A stretch of 42,509 nt of DNA from Acidobacteriota bacterium (lineage in GTDB: Bacteria > Acidobacteriota > Terriglobia > Terriglobales > Acidobacteriaceae). The stretch covers positions 1 to 42,509 of the forward strand of contig JAEZPW010000100.1 of assembly GCA_023441255.1 (NCBI GenBank), written 5' to 3'. Position numbers and translations under genes: made by a program. The notes beneath the pieces were generated by a model that ran no database searches, was not told where the DNA came from, and saw only the letters and a program-made list of their open reading frames with translations. Shown here one piece after another: positions 34,469 through 41,404 of the stretch (the stretch's first letter is position 1; every line of letters begins with the position of its first letter).

Positions 34469-35494
34469 TTAGCGTGACCGCCCGCTGGCGGCTGGAGCCG
34501 GTGCGGTCGAATCTCGAACCACCAGGCTCGTACTGAGGACGTATTCCGTCCCTTCGCTCGAAGGCTTCTCGCGTTCCACTTCCGCCAACAACGCGTGGAA
34601 GGCCGTTCGCGCCAATTCGCTCTGCGACATCTGGATGGTTGTCAGTGGCGGCAGTATAAACCGCGCGAGTCGGATATCGTCGTAGCCGACTACGGAAAGA
34701 GCCGTCGGAACGTCAAGGCCTTCTTCGTGGCACTTGTGCATGACCCCGAGCGCCGTCATGTCGTTCGAACACAGGACCGCAGTCGGCCTGTGCGGCCGCC
34801 TGAGTAACATATCCATGCAGCGCATTCCGCCCTCGATCGTGTGGTCGCCCTCGACGACAAGTTCGTTGTCCACGGCCAAACCATTCCCCACCATGGATTC
34901 TTCGAACGCCGCCTTGCGTGCCATTGCGGATTTCAGCGTGGCTGGTCCTGAGATGAACGCGATTCGCTGGTGCCGAAGCGCCACCACGTGTTGCACCGCT
35001 TCGCGAATGCCGCTGAGATAGTCGATGCGTATGTTGCTGACCTTCGCGCGTTTCGGCCCCACATCGATAAAGACGAGCGGAACGTCGCGGAATTTCGGAT
35101 CTTCCAGGAGCAGATCTTCCATGCCGAACGTCATGACGGCCACGCCGTCCACGCGACGCTCAAGCATTCTGCGAACTGCGGTGTCCATCCGTTTCGGATC
35201 GTGGACGGTGGAGGTCAGCAGGATCTCGTATCCGTGCTGAACGGCGATGTCCTCGAACACCTGCACTATCTCGGGAAAGAAGGGATTCGTGATCTCCGAG
35301 ACCACAAGGCCGAAAATCCGACTACGCCCGGATACCAGCGCACGAGCTTGTGTGTTCGGGAAATAACCCAGTTCATCGATTATTTTCCACACACGTTTCG
35401 CCAGAACGGGGTCGACCGTGGGAACGCGATTGATCGTGCGCGACACGGTCGCGGTCGACACCTTCGCCCTCTTTGCAATCTCCCGGATGTCCAT
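34469..35494 (-). CDS. LacI-family transcriptional regulator 2
   Basis: A 341-residue LacI/GalR protein. The helix-turn-helix is at residues 2-22 (DIREIAKRAKVSTATVSRTIN), then the hinge GYFPNTQARALVSGRSRIFGLVV, and an effector domain ending LSVVGYDDIRLARFILPPLTTIQMSQ. I use the ATG at 35494: a GTG at 35506 would lie upstream of the predicted transcript start. The leader is then only about 8 nt, so translation may be nearly leaderless. A LacI-type palindrome sits in the spacer of its promoter and resembles the one at galKET, so it probably represses itself, the co-transcribed mutarotase, and galK-galE-galT. The likely effector is galactose or a derivative, by inference. Confidence 0.92.
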   Translation of the reverse strand: MDIREIAKRAKVSTATVSRTINRVPTVDPVLAKRVWKIIDELGYFPNTQARALVSGRSRIFGLVVSEITNPFFPEIVQVFEDIAVQHGYEILLTSTVHDPKRMDTAVRRMLERRVDGVAVMTFGMEDLLLEDPKFRDVPLVFIDVGPKRAKVSNIRIDYLSGIREAVQHVVALRHQRIAFISGPATLKSAMARKAAFEESMVGNGLAVDNELVVEGDHTIEGGMRCMDMLLRRPHRPTAVLCSNDMTALGVMHKCHEEGLDVPTALSVVGYDDIRLARFILPPLTTIQMSQSELARTAFHALLAEVEREKPSSEGTEYVLSTSLVVRDSTAPAPAASGRSR

Positions 35495-35508
35495 GTTCGG
35501 CGGCACTC

Positions 35509-35537
35509 ACGATAGCTCAGAAAACGATTTCTCGCAA
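35509..35537 (-). promoter_or_regulatory. Predicted sigma-70 promoter of lacI-2
   Basis: On the minus strand TTGCGA (35532-35537; 4 of 6), a 17-bp spacer and TATCGT (35509-35514; 4 of 6). The start point would be near 35502, eight bases before the lacI-2 ATG. The spacer is almost filled by the palindrome at 35519-35532. Confidence 0.5.
35519..35532. promoter_or_regulatory. LacI-family operator in the lacI-2 promoter spacer
   Basis: AGAAAACGATTTCT is a CG-centred palindrome with one mismatch in seven pairs. Its position between -35 and -10 fits strong repression. It shares the nGnAATCGnTTnCn pattern (read on the minus strand) with the galKET operator. Confidence 0.6.
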
Positions 35538-35708
35538 ATACCATTCGTCCCTCTGCCCGCCGCAGACGCCCGCGTCCGGATTTCTGGTTCAGTGCGCGCG
35601 GAGCAAGTGATTCAAGTTCTGATTCATTTGGCCGAATTACTGGACAAGGGATCAGGGTTCCTTTCGGTTTGCACAGCTGCCCCCCGAAGCAGGCACAAAG
35701 GGCTGACA

Positions 35709-36680
35709 ATGAGAGTTTTGCTGGCGGATGACGACGGAATCGCGAGGCTGCTGGTTTCGCGACAATTGATGGCACTGGGCTACGAAGTGCTTCAGTTTGC
35801 CGATGCAGACGAAGCCTGGAGCGTTCTCAAGAAGACGGATGGTGTGAATGTCGTCCTTATCGATTGGGCCATCCGAGGCCTGAGCGCTTCCGCCCTGTGC
35901 CAGCGCGCGCGTGCGTACGATGGGGTGCGCTCTGCTTACATCATCGCCCTCGTCTCCAGCCAGGACCACGAGCGCGAAGTTGCACTGGAGGATGGGTGTG
36001 ACGACTTTCTCCTTAAGCCTGTAGATCTGGTTGAGTTGCGTCTAAGGATGCGAAATGCCGCCCGCGTCGCCGACATGAAGCGTCGCTTGCTGGAAGCGGA
36101 GTCGCAGGCATGCGAAGAAGCCAGCCATGACCGGCTGACTGGGCTCTGGAATCGCGCGGCCATACTGCAGTTTCTTGCGGGGCAATTTGCACGCAGCAGT
36201 CGGGACGGCGTCAGCATGGCGGTAGCACTGGTCAACCTTGACCGCTTCGCAGAATACAACGAAAGTAACGGTCGAGACGCAGGTGATGCGCTCCTCAGGC
36301 ATGTGGCAACCCGCATGCGCAACGCTGTGCGGCCTTACGATTGGCTGGGACGCACCGAAGGGGATTCGTTCCTTATCATTGCACCCGATTGCACCCTGTC
36401 CAATGGGTTCGCCATGTGTGAGCGCCTCCGGGCTATGATCGCGGAGGTCACGACGCAATTCTCCGGTTCAAGTAGCGGCGTCACCGCCAGTTTCGGACTG
36501 GCGACAAGCGCAGAATCGGGCGTCACCAACGAAGATGCGCTGCTGCGGTCAGCCGAGTCGGCGTTATTTCAAGCCAAGCAGAATGGCCGCAATCGCGTTG
36601 AGTCCGCAAGACGCGTATCGAGACCGCGCAACTTGCCGGTCAGATCGGCCGCATCGCGTCATCGCGAATTGTTGCAGTAG
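35709..36680 (+). CDS. Response regulator with receiver and degenerate GGDEF domain
   Basis: A 323-residue protein. The ATG at 35709 has AAAGGG upstream; the longer frame overlaps the lacI-2 region. Residues 1-120 are a receiver with acidic cluster Asp7-9, phospho-acceptor Asp52 in LIDWAIRG, Ser83 in LVSS and Lys103 in LLKPVD. A linker helix leads to a GGDEF fold (from about 140): DRLTGLWNR, LVNLDRFAEYNESNGRDAGDALL, then TEGDSF at 216-221 where active cyclases have GGDEF. The first Gly and the Glu of the motif are replaced (EGDSF), so cyclic-di-GMP synthesis is doubtful; it may bind GTP or c-di-GMP, or act by contacts. It is divergent from lacI-2 and is the last clear gene before a 425-bp gap. 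Confidence 0.88.
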   Translation: MRVLLADDDGIARLLVSRQLMALGYEVLQFADADEAWSVLKKTDGVNVVLIDWAIRGLSASALCQRARAYDGVRSAYIIALVSSQDHEREVALEDGCDDFLLKPVDLVELRLRMRNAARVADMKRRLLEAESQACEEASHDRLTGLWNRAAILQFLAGQFARSSRDGVSMAVALVNLDRFAEYNESNGRDAGDALLRHVATRMRNAVRPYDWLGRTEGDSFLIIAPDCTLSNGFAMCERLRAMIAEVTTQFSGSSSGVTASFGLATSAESGVTNEDALLRSAESALFQAKQNGRNRVESARRVSRPRNLPVRSAASRHRELLQ

Positions 36681-37105
36681 TCCCCGACAAACCAGTCGTG
36701 CAATGCCGGCGGCGCTATCTCCGGCCATTTGCCTGGCCCTTGCCGTTTCGCCGCCTTCAGGGGAAGCACACCATTTTCACGTTCCTTTGGCGCTCGCCGC
36801 GCATCTTATGATCGGGGTGCACCAAAGGTTTCGCTTGCGCTTCACGGCGCAGCGCGCGTACCATCTGGTTGTCCTCCAAGCGCCGCACGACCCCGTGCAG
36901 GCCTTCCGCGCGCAGCAGTTCCAGAGCGCTCAACGGACGAGAGATTTCAGATACCAGTCGCGACTCCGAATCTAGGCGTGAACCGATCGTGAGCGGTAAC
37001 GCGACCAGTGACGCGGACGCGAGTCAACCCGGTCCCAGCTTTCTGCTCAGCGCGGTCCGGGCAGGCACCATCATCCCGCAGCAAGTGGCGGGTCAAAGAG
37101 AGATT
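36681..37105. other. Intergenic region, no supported gene
   Basis: Plus-strand open frames here are short and not protein-like. On the minus strand a frame without a usable start (36757-37023, about 88 codons) reads rather like coding sequence (for example LSALELLRAEGLHGVVRRLEDN), so this could be a remnant of a lost gene. No RNA gene, terminator or operator stands out. The promoter of the RGG-receiver gene is expected near its right end. Confidence 0.4.
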
Positions 37106-37810
37106 ATGAACATTGGACCGAATCATCCCTCGGGCGGCCGTGGCGGCACGGGAGGAAGAGGCAAGGGGCGTCGCGGGCGGCGGCAGCACGGCAAGCGTGG
37201 CCCCGGCCAACACGGAAAAAACCACCAGAACCAGCGCAATGACCGGACCGGCGGCGGCATCTACACCGCCCCAATGGACCATAGCTACCGGGCTGCTCTC
37301 AACGGACAGAACGGCCAGGTCGGCGGTCGCCAGCAGCGCGGACGCGGACGGGGGCCGGGCTTCGGCACCCAGTATGTGCAGCCTGATCCGGAACCTTTGC
37401 CAACCTCGAATACACCGGCGGAAACGAAGATATTTGCTTTCGTCGATGACCTCTTCTTTTTGGCAAAGATCCAGGAGGTTTCACGCAAGCTCAACGTCAA
37501 AGTCGAGTTCGTGAAGACCGAGAAAGACATACTGGATCGCCTGGAGCAGAACGGCGATCAGAAACCGTCGCTCATCATCGTTGATTTGAATAACAATTCC
37601 ATAAAGCCGATCAGCTTGATTTCCAAGCTCAAGTCGAAACTGAAAAAGCACACCAACGTGATTGGCTTCCTGTCTCATGTCCAGGGCGACCTTAAGATGA
37701 AGGCACAGGAAGCGGGCTGCGATATGGTGTTGCCGCGTTCGGCCTTTTCTCAAAACCTGCCCCAGTTGTTGCGGCGTCACGCGGCGACCGAAGAGGAAGA
37801 GGTCGTCTAG
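37106..37810 (+). CDS. Arg/Gly-rich protein with C-terminal receiver-like domain
   Basis: A 234-residue protein; the ATG at 37106 has GAGAG upstream. Residues 8-90 are strongly basic and Gly/Arg/Gln/His-rich with several RGG/GRG units (GGRGGTGGRGKGRRGRRQ at 10-27; RGRGRGPG at 78-85), like RNA-binding disordered regions. Residues 107-225 look like a receiver fold: KIFAFVDDLFFLAKIQEV with the acidic pair, SLIIVDLNNN with Asp160 at the phospho-acceptor position, VIGFLSH at the Thr/Ser position, and MVLPRSAF where the usual Lys is Arg. The tail is acidic (EEEEVV). It might bind nucleic acid and respond to phosphorylation, but no characterised homologue comes to mind. It stands alone on the plus strand. 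Confidence 0.75.
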   Translation: MNIGPNHPSGGRGGTGGRGKGRRGRRQHGKRGPGQHGKNHQNQRNDRTGGGIYTAPMDHSYRAALNGQNGQVGGRQQRGRGRGPGFGTQYVQPDPEPLPTSNTPAETKIFAFVDDLFFLAKIQEVSRKLNVKVEFVKTEKDILDRLEQNGDQKPSLIIVDLNNNSIKPISLISKLKSKLKKHTNVIGFLSHVQGDLKMKAQEAGCDMVLPRSAFSQNLPQLLRRHAATEEEEVV

Positions 37811-37975
37811 CGGGGCCGACCTTCTTTCGACAGCGCAACGTGCGGAACTGGCACCTGACCTCCGCATGGTTACTTATTTGTCAAGCGGCGGCGTTTGCCC
37901 TGATCACGCAAGGTTGAGTTCTTTGGCAACTTGGGCGGACCCGTTTGGCAACTCACCTAGCGAGGGCTCGTTCCA

Positions 37976-38827
37976 ATGCCGCTGACCCGCATGTACGAGG
38001 AACACGAAGTAGGGCCGGAACTGCGCCGTCTTTATGGTGACATCCGGTCGAGCTTCGACCTGCCTTACGTGCCTACCGTCTTCAAGTTGCTGGCTGGAGT
38101 GCCGGATTATCTGAAGGTGATGTGGGACGATTTGGCCCCGGTGGCACGCTCGAAGGAGTTTCAGGCCGCCGCAAAAGCTCTTGAAGAGTACTGCCGGTCT
38201 CAGGCAATCTCCGGCGGGTGGAAGTTTTCTGACCAGGAACGCGTGCTGGCGGGCCAGAAATTTTCTTACAACGATATCGAGCAACTCGGCGCAATTGTCG
38301 CCACCTTCACTCGCGGATTAGCCAAAATGGCGTTGTTTACTCGGCTCATGCAGCGTGGCTATGCCGGGGGACAACGAGGACGCATTACCGCGGGTAAGCA
38401 GGCCTCTGCGCTGTCGCGGATGGTCACGCTTCACATTCCGAACGAGTCCGAGGCGGGGCTGCGTGTCTGGCTGATCTATTCGGATATCAAACGGACATTG
38501 GGCCTCCACAATGTATTGAGCATCTACCGCACGCTGGCGCCGTACCCCGCCTACCTGGCGTCCGTGTGGATGGACAGCAAGAAACTGATCAGCGACGCTG
38601 GGTTTGTAAGGGCTCGCGAAGAAGTCGCAAAGCGCACGACCGGACTGATGGTCGGGTTGCCTGTGCGCGACCACCGAGCCGCTTGCCGGCAGTTGCAGGC
38701 GGCACAGTGGCGCGACATCGAGGAAGTTGTGGACGGCTTGGCGCGTATCTCGCCTGGATTCACGTTGCTTTCAGCCGTCTGGCAGAGATCCTTCGGCCGT
38801 CCAGCGGGACAGGTTGCGATCGCGTGA
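37976..38827 (+). CDS. DehI-family (halocarboxylic acid dehalogenase-like) protein
   Basis: A 283-residue soluble helical protein built from two similar halves: GPELRRLYGDIRSSFDLPY (residues 13-31) with VFKLLAGVPDYLKVMW, and GLRVWLIYSDIKRTLGLHN (161-179) with IYRTLAPYPAYLASVW. This internal duplication and the sequence style fit the DehI / halocarboxylic acid dehydrogenase family (group I 2-haloacid dehalogenases), but most genomic members are uncharacterised and the substrate here is unknown. The ATG has GAGGG nine bases upstream. It ends one base before the stop of the convergent HIT gene, so there is no room for a terminator between them. Confidence 0.6.
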   Translation: MPLTRMYEEHEVGPELRRLYGDIRSSFDLPYVPTVFKLLAGVPDYLKVMWDDLAPVARSKEFQAAAKALEEYCRSQAISGGWKFSDQERVLAGQKFSYNDIEQLGAIVATFTRGLAKMALFTRLMQRGYAGGQRGRITAGKQASALSRMVTLHIPNESEAGLRVWLIYSDIKRTLGLHNVLSIYRTLAPYPAYLASVWMDSKKLISDAGFVRAREEVAKRTTGLMVGLPVRDHRAACRQLQAAQWRDIEEVVDGLARISPGFTLLSAVWQRSFGRPAGQVAIA

Positions 38828-38828
38828 A

Positions 38829-39170
38829 CTAGCCGGGAGGCCAGGTCATGGCTCGTCCGCCAATCAGGTGCAGGTGAAGGTGGAACACTGATTGCCCCGA
38901 CAGCGGGCCCACGTTGAACACGGTCCGGTATCCCTCCTCGATTCCGCGCTCGCGGGCAAGTTGTGCTGCGATGATATGCAAGTAACCGATGATTTCCGAG
39001 TCCTCGGGCTGAGCTTCTTTCAGTCCGCGGATGTGCTTCTTCGGCACGATGAGAATGTGCGTGGGCGCCTGCGGACGAATGTCGTGAAATGCGAAGACAA
39101 GGTCGTCTTCGTAGACCTTCCTCGCAGGCACCCTGCCTTCAATCATGTTGCAGAACAGACAGTCGGACAT
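38829..39170 (-). CDS. Histidine-triad (HIT/HinT) nucleotide-binding protein
   Basis: A 113-residue HIT protein of the HinT branch. The zinc-site CLFC lies at residues 4-7, the substrate loop region in AFHDIRPQAPTHILIVPKKH, and the catalytic triad in SVFHLHLHLIGG near the C-terminus. Members hydrolyse adenosine phosphoramidates or related nucleotides in the cytoplasm. The ATG has GGAGG four bases upstream. It lies 30 bp after the RlpA-like gene on the same strand and may be co-transcribed with it. Length and motifs are normal, so the family call is firm although the physiological substrate is not known. Confidence 0.95.
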   Translation of the reverse strand: MSDCLFCNMIEGRVPARKVYEDDLVFAFHDIRPQAPTHILIVPKKHIRGLKEAQPEDSEIIGYLHIIAAQLARERGIEEGYRTVFNVGPLSGQSVFHLHLHLIGGRAMTWPPG

Positions 39171-39200
39171 CGGTCCTCCGCGACTGTTGCCGGCCCCGCC

Positions 39201-39932
39201 TCAGTCTAGCCTCACCAGAAAAATGGAGCCTTCTGTGGTGCTTGTGTCACGCACGACTTCTTGTGCGCGTTTCTTGTCGTCGTCCAGTACACGGATCCGT
39301 ACCCAGTCACCCGTAGGACCTGTGAACTGCAGAACCTGCGCGGTGTGATAACGGCGCGTTAGTTTGTCCTTGAGTTTGGCTGCTTCAGCCTTGTTCGCGA
39401 AGGCGCCGATCTGGACACACCAGCGGCCACCCACGTCGACAGCTGCAGGCGCCTGCATCACCTCGAGCTTTACCGTCGCGAGTCCGGGGCGCCACACGTC
39501 GACTGCTTTCGCGGCGGCCACCGAAAGGTCGAGCATACGTCCTTCAATGAACGGACCACGGTCGGTGATGCGCACAACCGTGGAATGCCCCGTCTTTAGG
39601 TTCGTCACCCGCGCGATCGAGTTCAAGGGCAGCGTGCGATGCGCCGCTGTCATTCGGTTCGTGTCGAACACTTCGCCGTTCGCTGCCTTTCGTCCGTGAT
39701 ACGGGGGCCCATACCAGCTGGCTATTCCGGTCTCGACGTAAATCGGTTTCGCATCGGCCGGAAATTCCTGAACCGGAGGCTCCTTTTCGGAGGGCGGAGT
39801 GGGACTCGTTCTCGTGCCTCCCGCCTCGATCGGCGGCGGAGGAGGCACAGCGACGCGAGCACTCTTCTTGTGTCCGCAACCGGCGAGCACAGCAAGGCAC
39901 AGGACTACAGACGCGAGGAGATACCGGCGCAA
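39201..39932 (-). CDS. rlpA: RlpA-like lipoprotein with DPBB and SPOR domains
   Basis: A 243-residue lipoprotein. The frame enters from far upstream, but the likely start is the TTG at 39932, two bases after the stop of the preceding small gene, with AGGA upstream. Residues 1-19 are a lipoprotein signal with lipobox LAGC. A Pro-rich linker follows, then the double-psi beta-barrel (GIASWYGPPYHGRKAANGE, ITDRGPFIEGRMLDLS) with the conserved Asp and His of RlpA-type lytic transglycosylases, then a C-terminal SPOR domain (WCVQIGAFANKAEAAKLKDKL) that binds denuded glycan at division sites. It should act on peptidoglycan in the periplasm. It is coupled to the small gene upstream. Confidence 0.88.
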   Translation of the reverse strand: MRRYLLASVVLCLAVLAGCGHKKSARVAVPPPPPIEAGGTRTSPTPPSEKEPPVQEFPADAKPIYVETGIASWYGPPYHGRKAANGEVFDTNRMTAAHRTLPLNSIARVTNLKTGHSTVVRITDRGPFIEGRMLDLSVAAAKAVDVWRPGLATVKLEVMQAPAAVDVGGRWCVQIGAFANKAEAAKLKDKLTRRYHTAQVLQFTGPTGDWVRIRVLDDDKKRAQEVVRDTSTTEGSIFLVRLD

Positions 39933-39934
39933 GT

Positions 39935-40180
39935 TCAGGATCCTATATCCTTGTCGGACTCGTGGTCGCGCCCAATCGGTTCCTCTCTCTCGTCCATGTA
40001 GTCTGCAAACTGACGCAAGCGGTCCGCAGCTATTCGTAGACCGTTGCTCGAGTGCTGCCGGACTGTAGGCACCACTTCGTCGTTCAGGTAAGAGATCAGC
40101 TTCTCGATCTCCTCGTCCATGCGGCGTCCCATGTTCTCGAACGGGGCACGGCGTTCTTTGTTGTCGGATCCATTGGTCAC
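39935..40180 (-). CDS. Small soluble protein of unknown function, coupled to rlpA
   Basis: An 81-residue charged protein with a helical core (DEEIEKLISYLNDEVVPTVR and LRIAADRLRQFADYMDERE), no signal peptide and no membrane helix. I recognise no domain. It ends two bases before the rlpA start codon, so the two are almost certainly translated together, which is the main support for it being real. The ribosome site is weak. It is divergent from the exported acidobacterial-type protein, with about 270 bp between starts that hold no other gene. Its acidic and basic heptad-like pattern suggests it may form helical assemblies. Confidence 0.6.
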   Translation of the reverse strand: MTNGSDNKERRAPFENMGRRMDEEIEKLISYLNDEVVPTVRQHSSNGLRIAADRLRQFADYMDEREEPIGRDHESDKDIGS

Positions 40181-40454
40181 GTTGCACCACTCAGAAAAGC
40201 GGGTACCAGAGCTTCGCCATTATGTTGCTGTCCCGCAGTATGGGTCAATGATGTAGGACCTCGAACGTCACGAACTAGGGTGTTTTGATGCGTTCACCGA
40301 GATGCCCTACGCGTTGCTGATGATGAGCGTGAAGATTCCCGCAAAGGGAAGACGACTCAAGCCAGAACTGCCCTGAGAAACCATTGGCCACGGTTTGGCT
40401 TCATACTTGATACTGAGAACGACCTTTCAACTTTCGAGTCCGGGCAGGGGACGC

Positions 40455-41249
40455 ATGGTCCTATTTTGGCGTACGTCGTTGATGGTACTGGCGCTGGTGG
40501 CTTTCGCCCCTGCTCAGAATCCCACCCCCGACGCGCCATCCCCCGTTGCGCGAAATCTGCCCGCTACAAGCGATGTCCGCACGGGTAATGGCCTAGAGCA
40601 GGATGCCCCGCCTCGGCAGCAAGCGACACCGCAGCTGCCGGACGCCCCGTCCACGGCAGTGCGGCTCACTACACACCAGAAGTTTGAGACGTTCGTAAAG
40701 CGGACGTATTCACCTTATACGTTTGCCTCGGCAGCTACCAATGCAACCTGGGCGCAGATGTGGGGCGGCTACTACGAATATGGCGGAGGAATGCAGGGCT
40801 GGGGAAAGCGATTCGGTGCCAGCCTGGCGAACACTGAGATTCGCACCTTCTTCAGCAGCTTCGCTCTACCTGTGATTTTTCGGCAGGATCCCCGCTATCA
40901 CCCTTCGAACAAGCAAGGCGTCTTTCCGCGGGCATGGTACGCCGGCACGCGTGTGCTGGTCACGCGCAGTGATGACAACCGGGAGATGTTCAATTACTCG
41001 CAGGTTCTTGGCGTTCTGTTCACCAGCTCAGTGCAGAATTCCTACTATCCTAACCGCGATCGAGGATTGTCGGAGACCATGACACGATTCGTTGGCGGTA
41101 TGGGGTCGGACGCCACCGCAAACGTTCTGCGCGAATTTAGCCCGGACCTAAAAAGATTTGCCCGCAAAATCATCCCCAAGAAGGCGCAGAACCTGGAGAA
41201 AAGGATTCCTGAGCCGGTCAGGCAAGGTGTCGGAATCGCCTTGCAGTAG
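40455..41249 (+). CDS. Exported acidobacterial-type protein, function unknown
   Basis: A 264-residue protein starting at an ATG with AGGGG upstream. Residues 1-20 are a signal peptide (MVLFWRTSLMVLALVAFAPA). A Pro/Ala-rich segment (residues 22-70) is followed by a conserved-looking region: ATNATWAQMWGGYYEYGGGMQ, WGKRFGASLANTEIRTFF, FRQDPRYHPSNKQG and TSSVQNSYYPN. I have seen proteins with this DPRYHP pattern repeatedly in acidobacterial genomes without a known role; that is memory, not a search. The aromatic-rich middle may be a small outer-membrane or surface beta domain. It is a single gene followed by pfkA after 155 bp. Confidence 0.65.
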   Translation: MVLFWRTSLMVLALVAFAPAQNPTPDAPSPVARNLPATSDVRTGNGLEQDAPPRQQATPQLPDAPSTAVRLTTHQKFETFVKRTYSPYTFASAATNATWAQMWGGYYEYGGGMQGWGKRFGASLANTEIRTFFSSFALPVIFRQDPRYHPSNKQGVFPRAWYAGTRVLVTRSDDNREMFNYSQVLGVLFTSSVQNSYYPNRDRGLSETMTRFVGGMGSDATANVLREFSPDLKRFARKIIPKKAQNLEKRIPEPVRQGVGIALQ

Positions 41250-41404
41250 CGTTCTCAGACCCGAATCGGACAGTGTTGCTGTTTCCGCCCACTCCTATGA
41301 CCAACCTCGGTGCGCCTGCCATCACGGCCGGCTGTTCTCAAAGCACATGCTATCCGGGCACTCACCTGATATAAATGGTCGAAACCAAACATGCTGGAGG
41401 AACG

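Noticed and set aside
40338..40352. TTCCC/GGGAA hairpin in the gap before the exported protein
   Set aside because: A 5-bp stem not placed after any gene end; probably chance.
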